In this document: in pieces, positions 52,601 to 61,700 of the stretch
Layout: each line of letters opens with the position of its first letter
Numbering within the stretch: the first letter of the stretch is position 1
From: Bradyrhizobium diazoefficiens
Lineage (GTDB): Bacteria; Pseudomonadota; Alphaproteobacteria; Rhizobiales; Xanthobacteraceae
NCBI RefSeq assembly: GCF_016616885.1
Contig: NZ_CP067102.1
Span: forward strand, 124,001 to 188,000
Length of the DNA stretch: 64,000 nucleotides
Direction of reading: 5' to 3'
Notes under the pieces: model-generated
Told to the model about the DNA's origin: nothing
The model's input: only the letters and a program-made list of their open reading frames with translations
Databases searched by the model: none
Program-made: the position numbers and the translations under genes

Positions 52601-54950
52601 GCAACCCATCACGGACACCTAGCAAACCAAGAAAGCGCAACCAGTCCTCACGCCGGTCGTCGGATCCGGTGCGCGGCCAATTAGCAAAACTGATGACTAG
52701 CTTGCCCTTCTGGTCGTTGGCGTCCGTAGACTGTGGCGCCGCTTCGTGCAGATACTGTTCGAGGATTCGGCCAAGCGTGCTCCACGATGCCGATAAGGAC
52801 GTGTCGGACGCGGCGAACCAGCCTCCGAGACAAGGAACGAACAAGCCTGCGGTGCGAAGACTGTCTTCGACCGCCTTCCCGCCTGTACTTCGCCAAACCC
52901 GATACGCCCAAATCAAAACTTCGCGCCGTTGGTTTTCGGTCGGCGAGCGACCAAGGCTGCCCTCAAGGCCGTTGAGTACCTCCAGCGGATCGTAACGCCT
53001 CAGCAAACCCGCCTTCTCGAAGGCACGCAAACTGGCCTCAGAAATCTCGATCGATTGCTTTAAGAAACGGAACTTCCGGAAAAGTGAGGAAGGCGGGCTG
53101 GGCGGTCCCTCGTTGCGCCTCCCGCGCTCTTTGCCAATGCGATGGAACACCGGTGGGACTCCATCGAGGCCCCCGGCGGTGGCGCCGAGTAACTTGTCGT
53201 TGTTGTCCGGGAACAACTTCTTGCCCTCAAGAGTCGAGAGCCGGAGAGAGGTGGCCGTGTAGACCGCGACGATGTCTTCATAAAAGTCGCGCCATCTGCG
53301 AGGAGATTGCCGAGCTTTGGCGGCGAGATGCGCGGCGATCGCTTCACTCCACTGCGAGAGTATGTCCTCGTTCGGTGCAAGTGGCAGCGACATGGCGGCG
53401 GCGAGCGCGCGGACGCGCACGATGCGCCCCTCGCCGATCGTGAGGGACAAAATCGCGGCATTGGCGACACTGGCAAGCTTCGCCGGCGTTAGCTGATGCG
53501 CGCGGACGTCGGGCCATGCATACAGTTCATTGAAGCTGACCCAGCGCGCAGGGCCACCCGGTACCACGGGCCAGATCCCGGCATCCGCCAAGGGGCGCTC
53601 GAGAGCAGCAAAGGCCTCTATAATCTTCGACGTATGGGGGGCTGACCACGTGGCAAGGTCGACCACGGCGCTCTGTGGTAATCTCAGGTCACCATCGACG
53701 ATCGATAGTACAGCTTGCGCGGCGGTCCTCGCCGCCGCCTCCAACAGATAATTGTTGAGCGGTAGGTCCGGCTTAATCGAACGGCGGTCGATGTCTGCGA
53801 AGAACGGTGCGTCGATATGCCCCGTCATCGGCGACACGGCGCGATCGTCCATTGGCAGGAAATTGAATAGCCGTGGCGCCACGAGCATCGGGGAGCCGAG
53901 CGGGACCGCAACCGACACCACGGCGTCCCCCTTCCAGGAAAGCCAACGCTTCAACGGCGGCGCGACAGAGATGCTGGCGCTAACCGCATCAAGGACTGCC
54001 GGCTTTGGTAGAACTTGCCGGACGACGAGGAAAGCGTTCGTCCGGTCCAGTGTCACGCGCTCCATCTGGAAGCCCTGGGGAAGCTTGGCCTCGATCGGTG
54101 CAACCTTGCGCGTCAGTTGTGTGTGCCTGGGCGGCTGCCCAGATACTAGGACGGTGGCTTCCAGCGACGACAACCGGTCGAGGAAAAGTAGGACGGGCGC
54201 CGGGGCGTCGAGGACCGCCGCCACCTGCTTGCGGGCCAGCTCGACCGCCCGGGCCGTGGCGAGCGGAAGGGCAACCACCGTGGCATATCCTTCCTTACAA
54301 AGCCGGCGCACTTCGGTAGACTGCTCTCGAACCGTAACGGGGACGAGATAGCGCGACACATTTGACGCAACCTTAGCCGCTATTTCTGTGGATGCCCCAA
54401 GGTGAACCAGCCGGTCCTCTATTTCGTTGGTCGTGGCAAAGCGGAAGCAGTAGCCGTCGAACTCGTGGTCGGCTGCGCGCCGACCGACCGAGAAGATGTG
54501 GACATCATCTGTCAGCGCCTCAACGCTGCGGAAGCCCAGCCCCTTATTGCCAATACCTTCGCCAATCTCTTTGTCGCTCGTACCGATGTTGCGAATCGCC
54601 TCCAAGTTCGAGGCCGTGAACGGACGACCCTTGTTCGCGACGAGAAGCTCGCCGCGGTCGGGACCATCGATGACAAGACGAATTGCAATCTCGCCCTCTT
54701 CGTCGGGGCGGTGCGCGTCATGTGCATTCTGTAGAAGCTCGAAGAGAACACGGTCACCATACTGGGCGCCGATCACGTCGTTAAGGCTCTTCAGGCTCTC
54801 GTATGTCTTGAGCTTACGATGGTGCGCGTCGAGCGCATGTTCCAGTAGCGAGCGCGTCAGGGCGTCTATCGTGTCGGCTGCGGTCGACGGCGCGGGAAAG
54901 ACCACTAGCTGGGCCGCCAACTCTTCCGGTAATTGTTCCAAATCATCCAT
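49647..54950 (-). CDS. Sacsin-like ATPase with C-terminal DUF3883 nuclease domain
   Basis: This 1767-residue protein starts with an Hsp90/GHKL-type ATP-binding domain of the sacsin group: ELLQNAHDAH (71-80), VANKGRPF and GIGNKGLGFRSV (132-142). A long middle of unknown fold follows. The last 150 residues are DUF3883: SLGYDFRIE and YLYEVKS give the Asp and Glu-x-Lys of a PD-(D/E)XK nuclease. Such proteins are encoded in defence islands and may sense invasion through the ATPase and cut DNA. It lies 154 bases after the DUF6527 gene of the second ubiquitin-like operon, in the same direction, so the two may work together. Confidence 0.8.
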   Translation of the reverse strand: MDDLEQLPEELAAQLVVFPAPSTAADTIDALTRSLLEHALDAHHRKLKTYESLKSLNDVIGAQYGDRVLFELLQNAHDAHRPDEEGEIAIRLVIDGPDRGELLVANKGRPFTASNLEAIRNIGTSDKEIGEGIGNKGLGFRSVEALTDDVHIFSVGRRAADHEFDGYCFRFATTNEIEDRLVHLGASTEIAAKVASNVSRYLVPVTVREQSTEVRRLCKEGYATVVALPLATARAVELARKQVAAVLDAPAPVLLFLDRLSSLEATVLVSGQPPRHTQLTRKVAPIEAKLPQGFQMERVTLDRTNAFLVVRQVLPKPAVLDAVSASISVAPPLKRWLSWKGDAVVSVAVPLGSPMLVAPRLFNFLPMDDRAVSPMTGHIDAPFFADIDRRSIKPDLPLNNYLLEAAARTAAQAVLSIVDGDLRLPQSAVVDLATWSAPHTSKIIEAFAALERPLADAGIWPVVPGGPARWVSFNELYAWPDVRAHQLTPAKLASVANAAILSLTIGEGRIVRVRALAAAMSLPLAPNEDILSQWSEAIAAHLAAKARQSPRRWRDFYEDIVAVYTATSLRLSTLEGKKLFPDNNDKLLGATAGGLDGVPPVFHRIGKERGRRNEGPPSPPSSLFRKFRFLKQSIEISEASLRAFEKAGLLRRYDPLEVLNGLEGSLGRSPTENQRREVLIWAYRVWRSTGGKAVEDSLRTAGLFVPCLGGWFAASDTSLSASWSTLGRILEQYLHEAAPQSTDANDQKGKLVISFANWPRTGSDDRREDWLRFLGLLGVRDGLQPITGEIRRVGTPSNFWNGLLFSGLPKLGLDAHWTAHARKVSLSYPYTEYQLQGEVWRLPGQLEHSSLSLAAREALSDLIIAYLRENGAAHFTFRISHWRGYQSIELPTPLQVFLREGRWPAGLRRDEASFEAPSQSWSTTVMRQMPPRFVPRFSAEPGSRNALPAILFDERIGLRDWAAAESAPGRLVSLATALSDLSAAERREMREQLRRAWNDVAEQRPTLGTSLVIVVERSGGLELLSPDPETPPIVHVTTERQGFAARALADRGEAILDVGETDGAILRDLLVATGGFAPRLADSGDVQLQVDGQTFQPNPTDPHFAAGSLAWLSDVAILAHEYLGDALEFRTLRTDELDHRLRQIRLRRCERFALLIDDQEITAHGDDRVQAVPHARFPTLLVTGDEPISVDLLLEAAPAITKLVGSRRNTLEPMLGRLVREGYSDASVAPSEDMLARAIRRDVSVVRDHFAATRGGVERLVRAVLPIVCFIRGRSTADSLVQRQDRLGPALKLRDWLITELGADTASEALAAIDTTDDQVLIRRRMGFDFQAYGRTLAELGYPPLNSEADFRRLFGVFMAELTPSLVDRVRRRFAGNWREGRDLGDYVALRKLEFVAFDPAWPIEYETIDRDFVAGIAATAAQANLGADDPSITLPDFETVVAANRKLIASNHARLASLIRVWCRKKGIGRPPLMDTADPQLVVRALYDKGFIDFEAARRESLPALLSRVEAWPLDMPQTDAIEDLELTETDLQHEERETHEARRKADVEKRTVKFGDQPLDTGGDGFVALFEQLAEATLAQGSDWFNRSRPPRLAVQEQSGGERRHPGPGGGRGQAWRNQPPDSVRQAMGIASEWLAREYLRRRHPKEMTDDCWVSSNRASFCTGSEGDDSLGYDFRIETARHEYLYEVKSALDEGGEFELSARELEIAGSASLERKRRFRILYVPFVFDPSRWRVLPLSNPVSADTRNRFRLVRSGSVRYRFERR

Positions 54951-55104
54951 GTCGTTACATCACGTCCAAACTCTCGAACCGTCGCTGATCGACGGCGTCC
55001 GCTGGCGGGTAAGCAAAAGGGTAGACGCCCATCCGGTCAGAGCGTTTTCCACAGCGGTCATCAGTCGATTATTCCTGCCAGATGCAGCTCGGCGCTGAAT
55101 AGCG

Positions 55105-55440
55105 TCAGTCGCACCAAGTGATCTTGCCTGATTGCACCCAAAAATGCGACTTACATCCTTCGCGCAGCCAGACGGAGGGATGCAACGATACGTGGCCACG
55201 AGAATCGACAGAAACGTCCCACCGCGGCTTCACCTCTCTCAGCAACATCATTTCTAAACGCTTGCCGCAGCCGCAGGGGCACCGCATGCCGACTGACCAG
55301 TCGTCGCCGTCATCGCGAGCCACGACAAGAGCCAAAAGTGGCAGCTTTTCCGGCAGCATGTCGCCATCGACGATCTTGAGCTTCCGGCGGGGCGTAAGGG
55401 CGGCGACGAGCCGACGCCACCAAAGCGGCTTCGTTGTCAT
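55105..55440 (-). CDS. DUF6527 zinc-binding protein of 6E-type operon
   Basis: The 111-residue product holds MRCPCGCGKRLEM near residue 52 and a later GCKSHFW ... ITWC, four to five cysteines that form a zinc site. DUF6527 proteins are the fixed companions of bacterial Ubl-E2 and JAB-E1 fusions; a modifier-binding or adaptor role has been suggested for them. The ATG overlaps the JAB-E1 stop (ATGA), so translation is coupled. It is the third gene of the operon. Confidence 0.8.
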   Translation of the reverse strand: MTTKPLWWRRLVAALTPRRKLKIVDGDMLPEKLPLLALVVARDDGDDWSVGMRCPCGCGKRLEMMLLREVKPRWDVSVDSRGHVSLHPSVWLREGCKSHFWVQSGKITWCD

Positions 55441-56825
55441 GCGACCCTCCGCTGCAACGCCAGCGCTGGCACTCCGAGGAGTGGCTCGGCCGCGCCTTCG
55501 GACACCGGAAAGCAGTGCCGATTTTGGAACTGGCTTTCGGAAAAAACGTCCTCGTCGCCCTCGGCGAGCATGAAGATGGTGCGAGCCCGCGTTTCGTTCG
55601 CGAACCCGCCAAAGGGAAACAGCCGCGCGATCAATTCGACGACACAGGCCGAGGCCGCGCGCATGTTGAGTGTGATGACCCCCGGCGCCTCCTCCGCCAT
55701 CCCGCGCAAATAGCCGTCGGCGATCTTCCTGGCGAGCGCATGGGGCGCCATCCGCGCGAGATACTCCGCTTCGAGAAGCGCCGCGTCGTAAACGCCGCGA
55801 TCCATTAGGCTTGAGCCGCCCGGATAGACGTAATCCACCCGACCGTAGACCTCGGCAACGCGGCGTCTGCCGTCCGGCATAGGTTCGGTCGGGATCGCAA
55901 CGCCGACGTCGAACAATGGCATCGCGAAATAGGCGGCTAGCCGGTCGGCGATATGGCGGCCTTCCGCTGAGTCGACGCAGGAGAAGAGGATGTCGGCCTC
56001 GCATGCCGCCAGAACCGCCTCGCGCGTAGCGACGGAACGCGGCACGCTGATTATCTCGCCATCGGACCGATAGCGCCGGATGGCGTCGGCGAACATCTCG
56101 ACCTTCAGAGATCCGACGTCGGCGAGCGTCGCGTTCAGGATGCGGTTGAGGTTGCGCTCCTCGATCTTGTCGAAATCGATGAGAATGATTTCGCCGACTC
56201 CGAGGCGGGCTAGCTGTTCCGCAACGATCGATCCGGTCCCCGACACGCCAATTATACAAACGCTAAGACGGCCGAGCGACGCCCGCATGTCGCCGGTGAA
56301 TGCCATCGGAGGTTTCATCGGGCCTGAGGCCGTCGCTCCGTCGCTCCACCAGGTTTCGATGTCCACTCCAGCTTTCATCACGAGGTCGACCGGCGTGGCG
56401 TGGTTGTCCTCATAGACACGCGCCCGCATCGCCCCGCTCGCGATCATGATCGCTGAGCCCGCCGCCTGATCGGTGCCGTGCCGGATGGAGCTCATAAGAA
56501 CGCGGTCGCTTTCGTCGTCGGCATTCGAGAAGGTAAAGAGCCCACCCGGATGTGCATGGACGGCGATCACGGCGTCGCCGCATACCGACGCCCGGTCGAT
56601 CGCGGTCTCCACATATTCGCCGGGCCAAGTGATGAAGTCGGGCCGGCGCGTGCAGTGCTCGTGAGGAACGCAAATTACTTCGCGTCCGAGCCATTTTTGG
56701 CGACGTTGGCCCGTCGCCGCGCAGAGCAAGAGCGCGGCGGCTTCGAGACCGTCGCCGGGAAAGAGATGCGCCCGAAGTTCGTCCGCCTGCTTCGCAGGCA
56801 GCACCAAGGTGTGACTCCGCTTCAT
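55437..56825 (-). CDS. JAB protease-E1 fusion
   Basis: The 462-residue product has an N-terminal JAMM domain (Glu28, His90, His92, Ser100, Asp103 in the H-x-H-x7-S-x2-D pattern HAHPGGLFTFS) and a C-terminal ThiF/E1 domain with IIGVSGTGSIVAEQL (nucleotide glycines 193-198) and DFDKIEERNLNR. One protein thus both removes or trims a ubiquitin-like partner and adenylates it. This joined form is typical of 6E-type bacterial operons. It overlaps the Ubl-E2 gene at its start and DUF6527 at its end by four bases each. Confidence 0.9.
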   Translation of the reverse strand: MKRSHTLVLPAKQADELRAHLFPGDGLEAAALLLCAATGQRRQKWLGREVICVPHEHCTRRPDFITWPGEYVETAIDRASVCGDAVIAVHAHPGGLFTFSNADDESDRVLMSSIRHGTDQAAGSAIMIASGAMRARVYEDNHATPVDLVMKAGVDIETWWSDGATASGPMKPPMAFTGDMRASLGRLSVCIIGVSGTGSIVAEQLARLGVGEIILIDFDKIEERNLNRILNATLADVGSLKVEMFADAIRRYRSDGEIISVPRSVATREAVLAACEADILFSCVDSAEGRHIADRLAAYFAMPLFDVGVAIPTEPMPDGRRRVAEVYGRVDYVYPGGSSLMDRGVYDAALLEAEYLARMAPHALARKIADGYLRGMAEEAPGVITLNMRAASACVVELIARLFPFGGFANETRARTIFMLAEGDEDVFSESQFQNRHCFPVSEGAAEPLLGVPALALQRRVA

Positions 56826-57571
56826 TGCCCAACCTCACGGTGCAAAGATTCATCGACGAGAGTGAGGTGCGTCGCCAGCGTGTCGCGCGCCGGGTCCCAC
56901 TGGCGGTGGCGCGACCAACGCTGAAACGTCAAGCCGATGACCGTCTCGATCTGCTGGGTCTGCGGGATCGCCGCGCCCGAGGAAAGCGCGAGCGGCGGAT
57001 GGCAGTAAAACATGTCGAGCTGGGCGCCAGGGTAGCTGACCGGCACCTCGATGCCGATGGTGGCCGTCGCAACCTGATACCCCGGCGGAAGCGGATAGTT
57101 GCGGATGATCAGCCAGCGGCGGCCGGCATCGACCAGGGTTTCCCACTCGAAGCCGAGGCGATCGAGGAGCGCCTCATCCTGCGGCACCATCGCGAAAGCA
57201 ACGCGACGCTGACCACACATCTCGCCGTTGTTGATCTGCCGCGGGGTAAGGCGGAGTTTCTCGATGCCCTTGTGGCGCAGGTCGATAACAAAGGAGAGAT
57301 CCACCTCCCGCTTCGGCTCGCCCGCCACCTTGAGCACGATAATCCACGGCGTATCAGGATTGAAGCCGGCTCGCTGGATCGCTTCCCGGACGACAATCTC
57401 GGGCTTCCGCGGCTCGATGATGACGCCTTGAACATTGAGCTTCCACACCTCGTGATGCGGATGATGATGCTCGTGCTCGCCATGGTAATGATCGCCATGG
57501 CTCCCCTCGTGAGGGTGGCGATTCGGCTCTTCACCTTCGCCGTGCGAATGGGGATCGTTTTCGTGGCTCAT
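56822..57571 (-). CDS. His-rich ubiquitin-like domain fused to an E2
   Basis: The 249-residue product begins with a 41-residue segment holding 14 histidines, then a ubiquitin-like domain (about 43-117, ending KLRLTPRQINNGE), then an E2 domain with Cys190 in DMFYCHPPL as likely active site. Multiubiquitin and Prok-E2_E families share these parts. Here only one ubiquitin copy is present and it is not freed by a terminal glycine pair, so it may be cut by the JAB partner. The His-rich start probably binds metal. It is the first gene of the operon, divergent from the WYL regulator. Confidence 0.85.
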   Translation of the reverse strand: MSHENDPHSHGEGEEPNRHPHEGSHGDHYHGEHEHHHPHHEVWKLNVQGVIIEPRKPEIVVREAIQRAGFNPDTPWIIVLKVAGEPKREVDLSFVIDLRHKGIEKLRLTPRQINNGEMCGQRRVAFAMVPQDEALLDRLGFEWETLVDAGRRWLIIRNYPLPPGYQVATATIGIEVPVSYPGAQLDMFYCHPPLALSSGAAIPQTQQIETVIGLTFQRWSRHRQWDPARDTLATHLTLVDESLHREVGQ

Positions 57572-57608
57572 TGTATTCTCCGTATCTATTTGTTTTAACG
57601 TTGTTTTT

Positions 57609-57621
57609 GGTCGAGATGACC
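57609..57621. promoter_or_regulatory. Inverted repeat in the shared promoter of the Ubl operon and WYL gene
   Basis: GGTC (57609-57612) and GACC (57618-57621) form a small inverted repeat in the 100-base space between the divergent Ubl-E2 and WYL genes. It could be an operator for the WYL regulator. The evidence is only position and symmetry. Confidence 0.25.
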
Positions 57622-57671
57622 GCGAGCATGTACTTTGCTACCGTGCTGCGTCAGATTTGGACGCACACGCG

Positions 57672-58694
57672 ATGCGCTACGACGGGACACGGAACATCCT
57701 GGAATTGGCGCGCGCCCTGGCGAGCAGCGCCGAGGGCCTGACGCTGGACGAGATGTGCCAGGTGACGGGATGCGAGCGCCGCACCGTTGAGCGCATGCGG
57801 GACACCATCCGCACGGTGTTCCCGCAAATGGAAGAAATCCCGGATCACCCGACGAAGCGTTTCCATATCCCGAAGGGGCTCGATGGCTTCTTTCAGGACC
57901 CGACGACGGAAGAGTTGAGCGACCTTGGCGTCGTTGTAGCCGAGCTAAGCGAATCCGGCGCGACCGCGCGCGCTACGTCGCTCGCCGGGCTTGAGAAGAA
58001 AATCCGTGCGGCGATGCGGCACGGGCGCCGCCGCGCCACAGAGACCGACGTTGAGGCTTTGCTGCGCGCCGAACGCATCGCGGTACAGGCGGGACCACGG
58101 CCGACGGAGAACCCGGCCGTCCTTATGATACTTCGCCGTGCGCTCCTGGAGATGAAACGGTTGCGCTTCATCTATCACGGTGGCTCAAAGCCGGGAGCTT
58201 CGCGCGACGTCGTGCCTTACGGCATCATTTTTGGCCGCATGAATTACCTGATCGGCGCGGATGCCGGCGCGACCAAGCCGAAGCACTGGCGGCTCGACCG
58301 GATCGAACGGCTCGAATGCCTCGACGAGGCTGCGACGCCTCCGGCGGAATTCGACCTTGCGGCGTTCGGCAACACGTCCTTCGCCTATTTCGAGGGCGAG
58401 CAGGAAGACGTCGTCTTGCACGTCCTCCCCGGCGGCATGGAAGATTTCAAGAACCACCGCTTTCATGCGAGCCAGACCGTCGAAGCGCATCCCGAAGGCG
58501 GCGTCATCGTGCGTTTCCGCGCGAGCGGCATGCTAGAGTTGGCGTGGCATCTCTTCACCTGGGGCAACAAGATCGAGATCGTCGAGCCGGTCTCGTTACG
58601 CCAGCAGATCACCACCGAATTGCGCGCCGCGCTGGCGCATCACGAAGAACCTTTGCGTTTCACCTACGTCCTTGACTCGAAAAAAGCATCCTAG
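57672..58694 (+). CDS. WYL-domain transcriptional regulator
   Basis: The 340-residue product has an N-terminal winged helix (ILELARALASSAEGLTLDEMCQ and ERRTVERMRDTIR as recognition region) and a WYL domain near residues 160-235, with RFIYHGGS and GIIFGRMNYLIGAD, followed by the usual C-terminal extension. WYL proteins sense nucleic-acid ligands and often control defence islands. It sits between two divergent defence units and probably controls both. ATG at 57672 is chosen; a TTG at 57657 is possible. The helicase gene follows 51 bases later. Confidence 0.87.
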   Translation: MRYDGTRNILELARALASSAEGLTLDEMCQVTGCERRTVERMRDTIRTVFPQMEEIPDHPTKRFHIPKGLDGFFQDPTTEELSDLGVVVAELSESGATARATSLAGLEKKIRAAMRHGRRRATETDVEALLRAERIAVQAGPRPTENPAVLMILRRALLEMKRLRFIYHGGSKPGASRDVVPYGIIFGRMNYLIGADAGATKPKHWRLDRIERLECLDEAATPPAEFDLAAFGNTSFAYFEGEQEDVVLHVLPGGMEDFKNHRFHASQTVEAHPEGGVIVRFRASGMLELAWHLFTWGNKIEIVEPVSLRQQITTELRAALAHHEEPLRFTYVLDSKKAS

Positions 58695-58745
58695 CCGAAG
58701 GCCTACGTCCAATTTTGTCGTACCCCATTCCTATTGTTTGGCATT

Positions 58746-61700
58746 ATGCATCCGCTTTCCGCCTCACGCCTCAATGATTATCTCGGCTGTCCGCATCAGG
58801 CCGCCCTCTGGCTTGCCGGCATCAAGCCAGCCGAGGACGCAGATGCGACCCTGCAACTCATTCGCGACAAAGGATTCGAACATGAGGCCGCCGTGCTGGC
58901 GCGGCTTGAAGGGCTTTTTGGTCCCGCCGAGCGCATCCCTTCGCGCGGCAGTCTCGCCGACCGGACCCGCCTGACGCGGGAAGCCATCGCGCGCGGCGCG
59001 AAACTGATCTATCAGGCCGCACTGACCAAGGATGCGTGGCTCGGCTATCCCGATTTTCTGGTGCGCAACGGTGACCCCGGCGCGACCACCTTCGAGCCCG
59101 AGGACGCGAAGCTTTCGCGGTCGGCCAAAGGCGAATACGTGCTGCAACTCGGAATCTATGCCGAATTGCTGGAAGAGCTTTTCGGCATCCCCGTGCAAGG
59201 TGGCGTGATCCACGTCGCGGCCGGCGAACCGGAGCCTTTCGATCTGCGGCGCACGCGATTTATTCTCCGGCGGCTGATGCGCAGCTTCGAACGCTTCGCC
59301 GCCGACGAGAAACGCGCCACTAAACCGCAACCGTGCGCTGCCTGCGCGCAATGTGACTACAAGGCGCGCTGCGAGTCCGAGTGGCGCGAGGCCGACAGCC
59401 CGTTCTTCGTGGCAGGCGTCAGCGGGGCTCAGGTCGCCAAGCTCGGGGCGGCCGGCGTTACCACGCTCGCGCAATTGGCGGCGTTGCCCACGAGCGCCAA
59501 AGTTGATGGCATGAGCGCGGAAACGCTGACGAAATTGTCGGCGCAGGCCCGACTTCAAGGCGCTGCCCGGACGAGCGGCCAACACAATTTCGAACTCTTG
59601 CCCTACGCCCGGGGGCGCGGCTTCGCGATGCTCCCGGCTCCCGACGACGGCGATCTCTATTTTGACATGGAGGGCGATCCTCTCGCAGGCGAAGGGCTTG
59701 AATATCTCTTCGGCGTCTACGGCCGTTTGAACGGCGAACGCGAGCCGACTTTCCGGCCGATCTGGGCGCATAATCCCGCCGAGGAGAAGCTGGCGTTTGA
59801 AAATCTGATGCGCCTCTTGCTCGAACAAATGCGGCACCATCCCAACTCGCACATCTATCACTACGCCGCCTACGAGACGACCGCCCTCAAGCGGCTCGCC
59901 ATGCGTTACGCAACGATGGAGGCAGAGCTTGATCAGCTCCTGCGCGAACGCCGTTTCGTCGATCTCTATCGGGTCGTGGTGCAGGCGTTACGCGCATCGA
60001 CCGAGAGCTACTCGATCAAAGACCTGGAGGCCCTTTATTGGCGCGAGCGCAGCGGCGAGGTCCGCACTGCGTCCGATAGCATAGTCCAATATGAGCGCTG
60101 GTGCCTCACGAAGGACAACGCCATCCTCGATTCAATTGCCGCCTACAACAAGGACGATTGCGTTTCGACGGCGCAGCTGCATGCCTGGCTTGAGAAGCTG
60201 CGCCCGGCCGGCGTCAATCTTGAGATTGTCGACGATACGGCCGGCGAGAAGCGCGAGCAGTCGGCGGAGCGCGCCCAGCTTGAAGCCCGCAAGCAAGCTC
60301 TCGCAGCCGCCGTTCGGGCCTCTCCGCACGGCGATGCGGGCGTGCGCGACCTTATTGCCGAGCTGTTGTGGTTCCACCAGCGGTCGCAGAAGCCCGGCTG
60401 GTGGGCGCTGTTCGAACGGCAGGCCTGGTCCGAGGACGAACTCGTCGACGACGCTGAAAGCCTCGGCGGGCTTCAACGTGACACCTCGGCGGCGCCGGTG
60501 CCGGTCAAGCGGTCATTCGACACGGCGTTCGTCTTTCCGCCGCAGGACACCAAGCTCAAGGTTGGCGACACGCCACGTGTTGCCGAAACTCTCGGCAACG
60601 CCGGCACCATCGTTGACATTTCCGCGGAGGATGGCCGCGTCGTGCTTCGCCGTGGCGCCAAAGCTCCGGCCATGCCGGAGCGTTTCAGCCTCGTTCCCGC
60701 GCCGATCAATCTGCAGGGCGTCCCGGATGCCGTGCAGGCGTTTGCCGGTCGCTTCTCCAGCGGGGCAAACCAGATCGATCAGGCGTTACTCGATATGCTG
60801 ATGCGCCGCGCGCCGCGTCTAAGGGGCCGGACGGCCGGATTGCCGATCCGCGCCGCGGACGAGCCTATGACCGAGGCCGTGATCCGTGCCGTTACCGACC
60901 TCGACCATAGCTATCTCTTCATCCAAGGGCCGCCCGGAACGGGCAAGACCTATACGGCCGCGCAGACGATCGTCGCGTTGCTCCGGGCTGGCAAGCGCGT
61001 CGGCGTTTCGTCGAATTCACATAAGGCGATCAATAAGCTGCTTGCGGAGGTTGACGCGCGCGCCGCCGAGGCACACTTCCGTTTCAGCGGCGCCAAGAAG
61101 GGCAATGACGGCAAACCCGAGACGGAATACGACAGCCCCAATATCGTCACGGTCATCAATTCGGAGGACGTGACGCGGCAGCACCGCCTTGTCGGCGGGA
61201 CGGTGTTTCATTTCTGCCGCGACGATCAGCGTGCAACGTATGACTATTTGTTTGTCGATGAGGCAGGACAGGTATCGCTCGGCAATATTGTGGCGATGGG
61301 AGCCGCCGCAGCCAACGTCGTGCTGGTCGGCGATCAGATGCAGCTTCCCCAGCCCGTACAGGGCGTGCATCCGGGCGAAACAGGCCTCTCAAGCCTTGAG
61401 TACCTTCTGGCGGACCGGGCAACCGTGCCGGAGGATCGCGGCATCCTTTTGAACGAGAGCCGCCGCCTGCATCCGGATCTTTGCAAGTTCATCTCCGAGG
61501 CGATCTATGACGGGCGCCTCGACGCGCACCCATCGACGGCAGCGAGGTATCTGCGGCTGCACGATGGAGCGCACAGCGCGCTTCGGCCGGCGGGACTTTC
61601 TTTCGTTCCAATTGCGCATGACGGTTGCACGCAGTCGAGCCGTGCCGAAGCCGAAGCGATTGCGCAGCTTGTTCAAGACTTGCTGACCCAGGAAGTCGTT

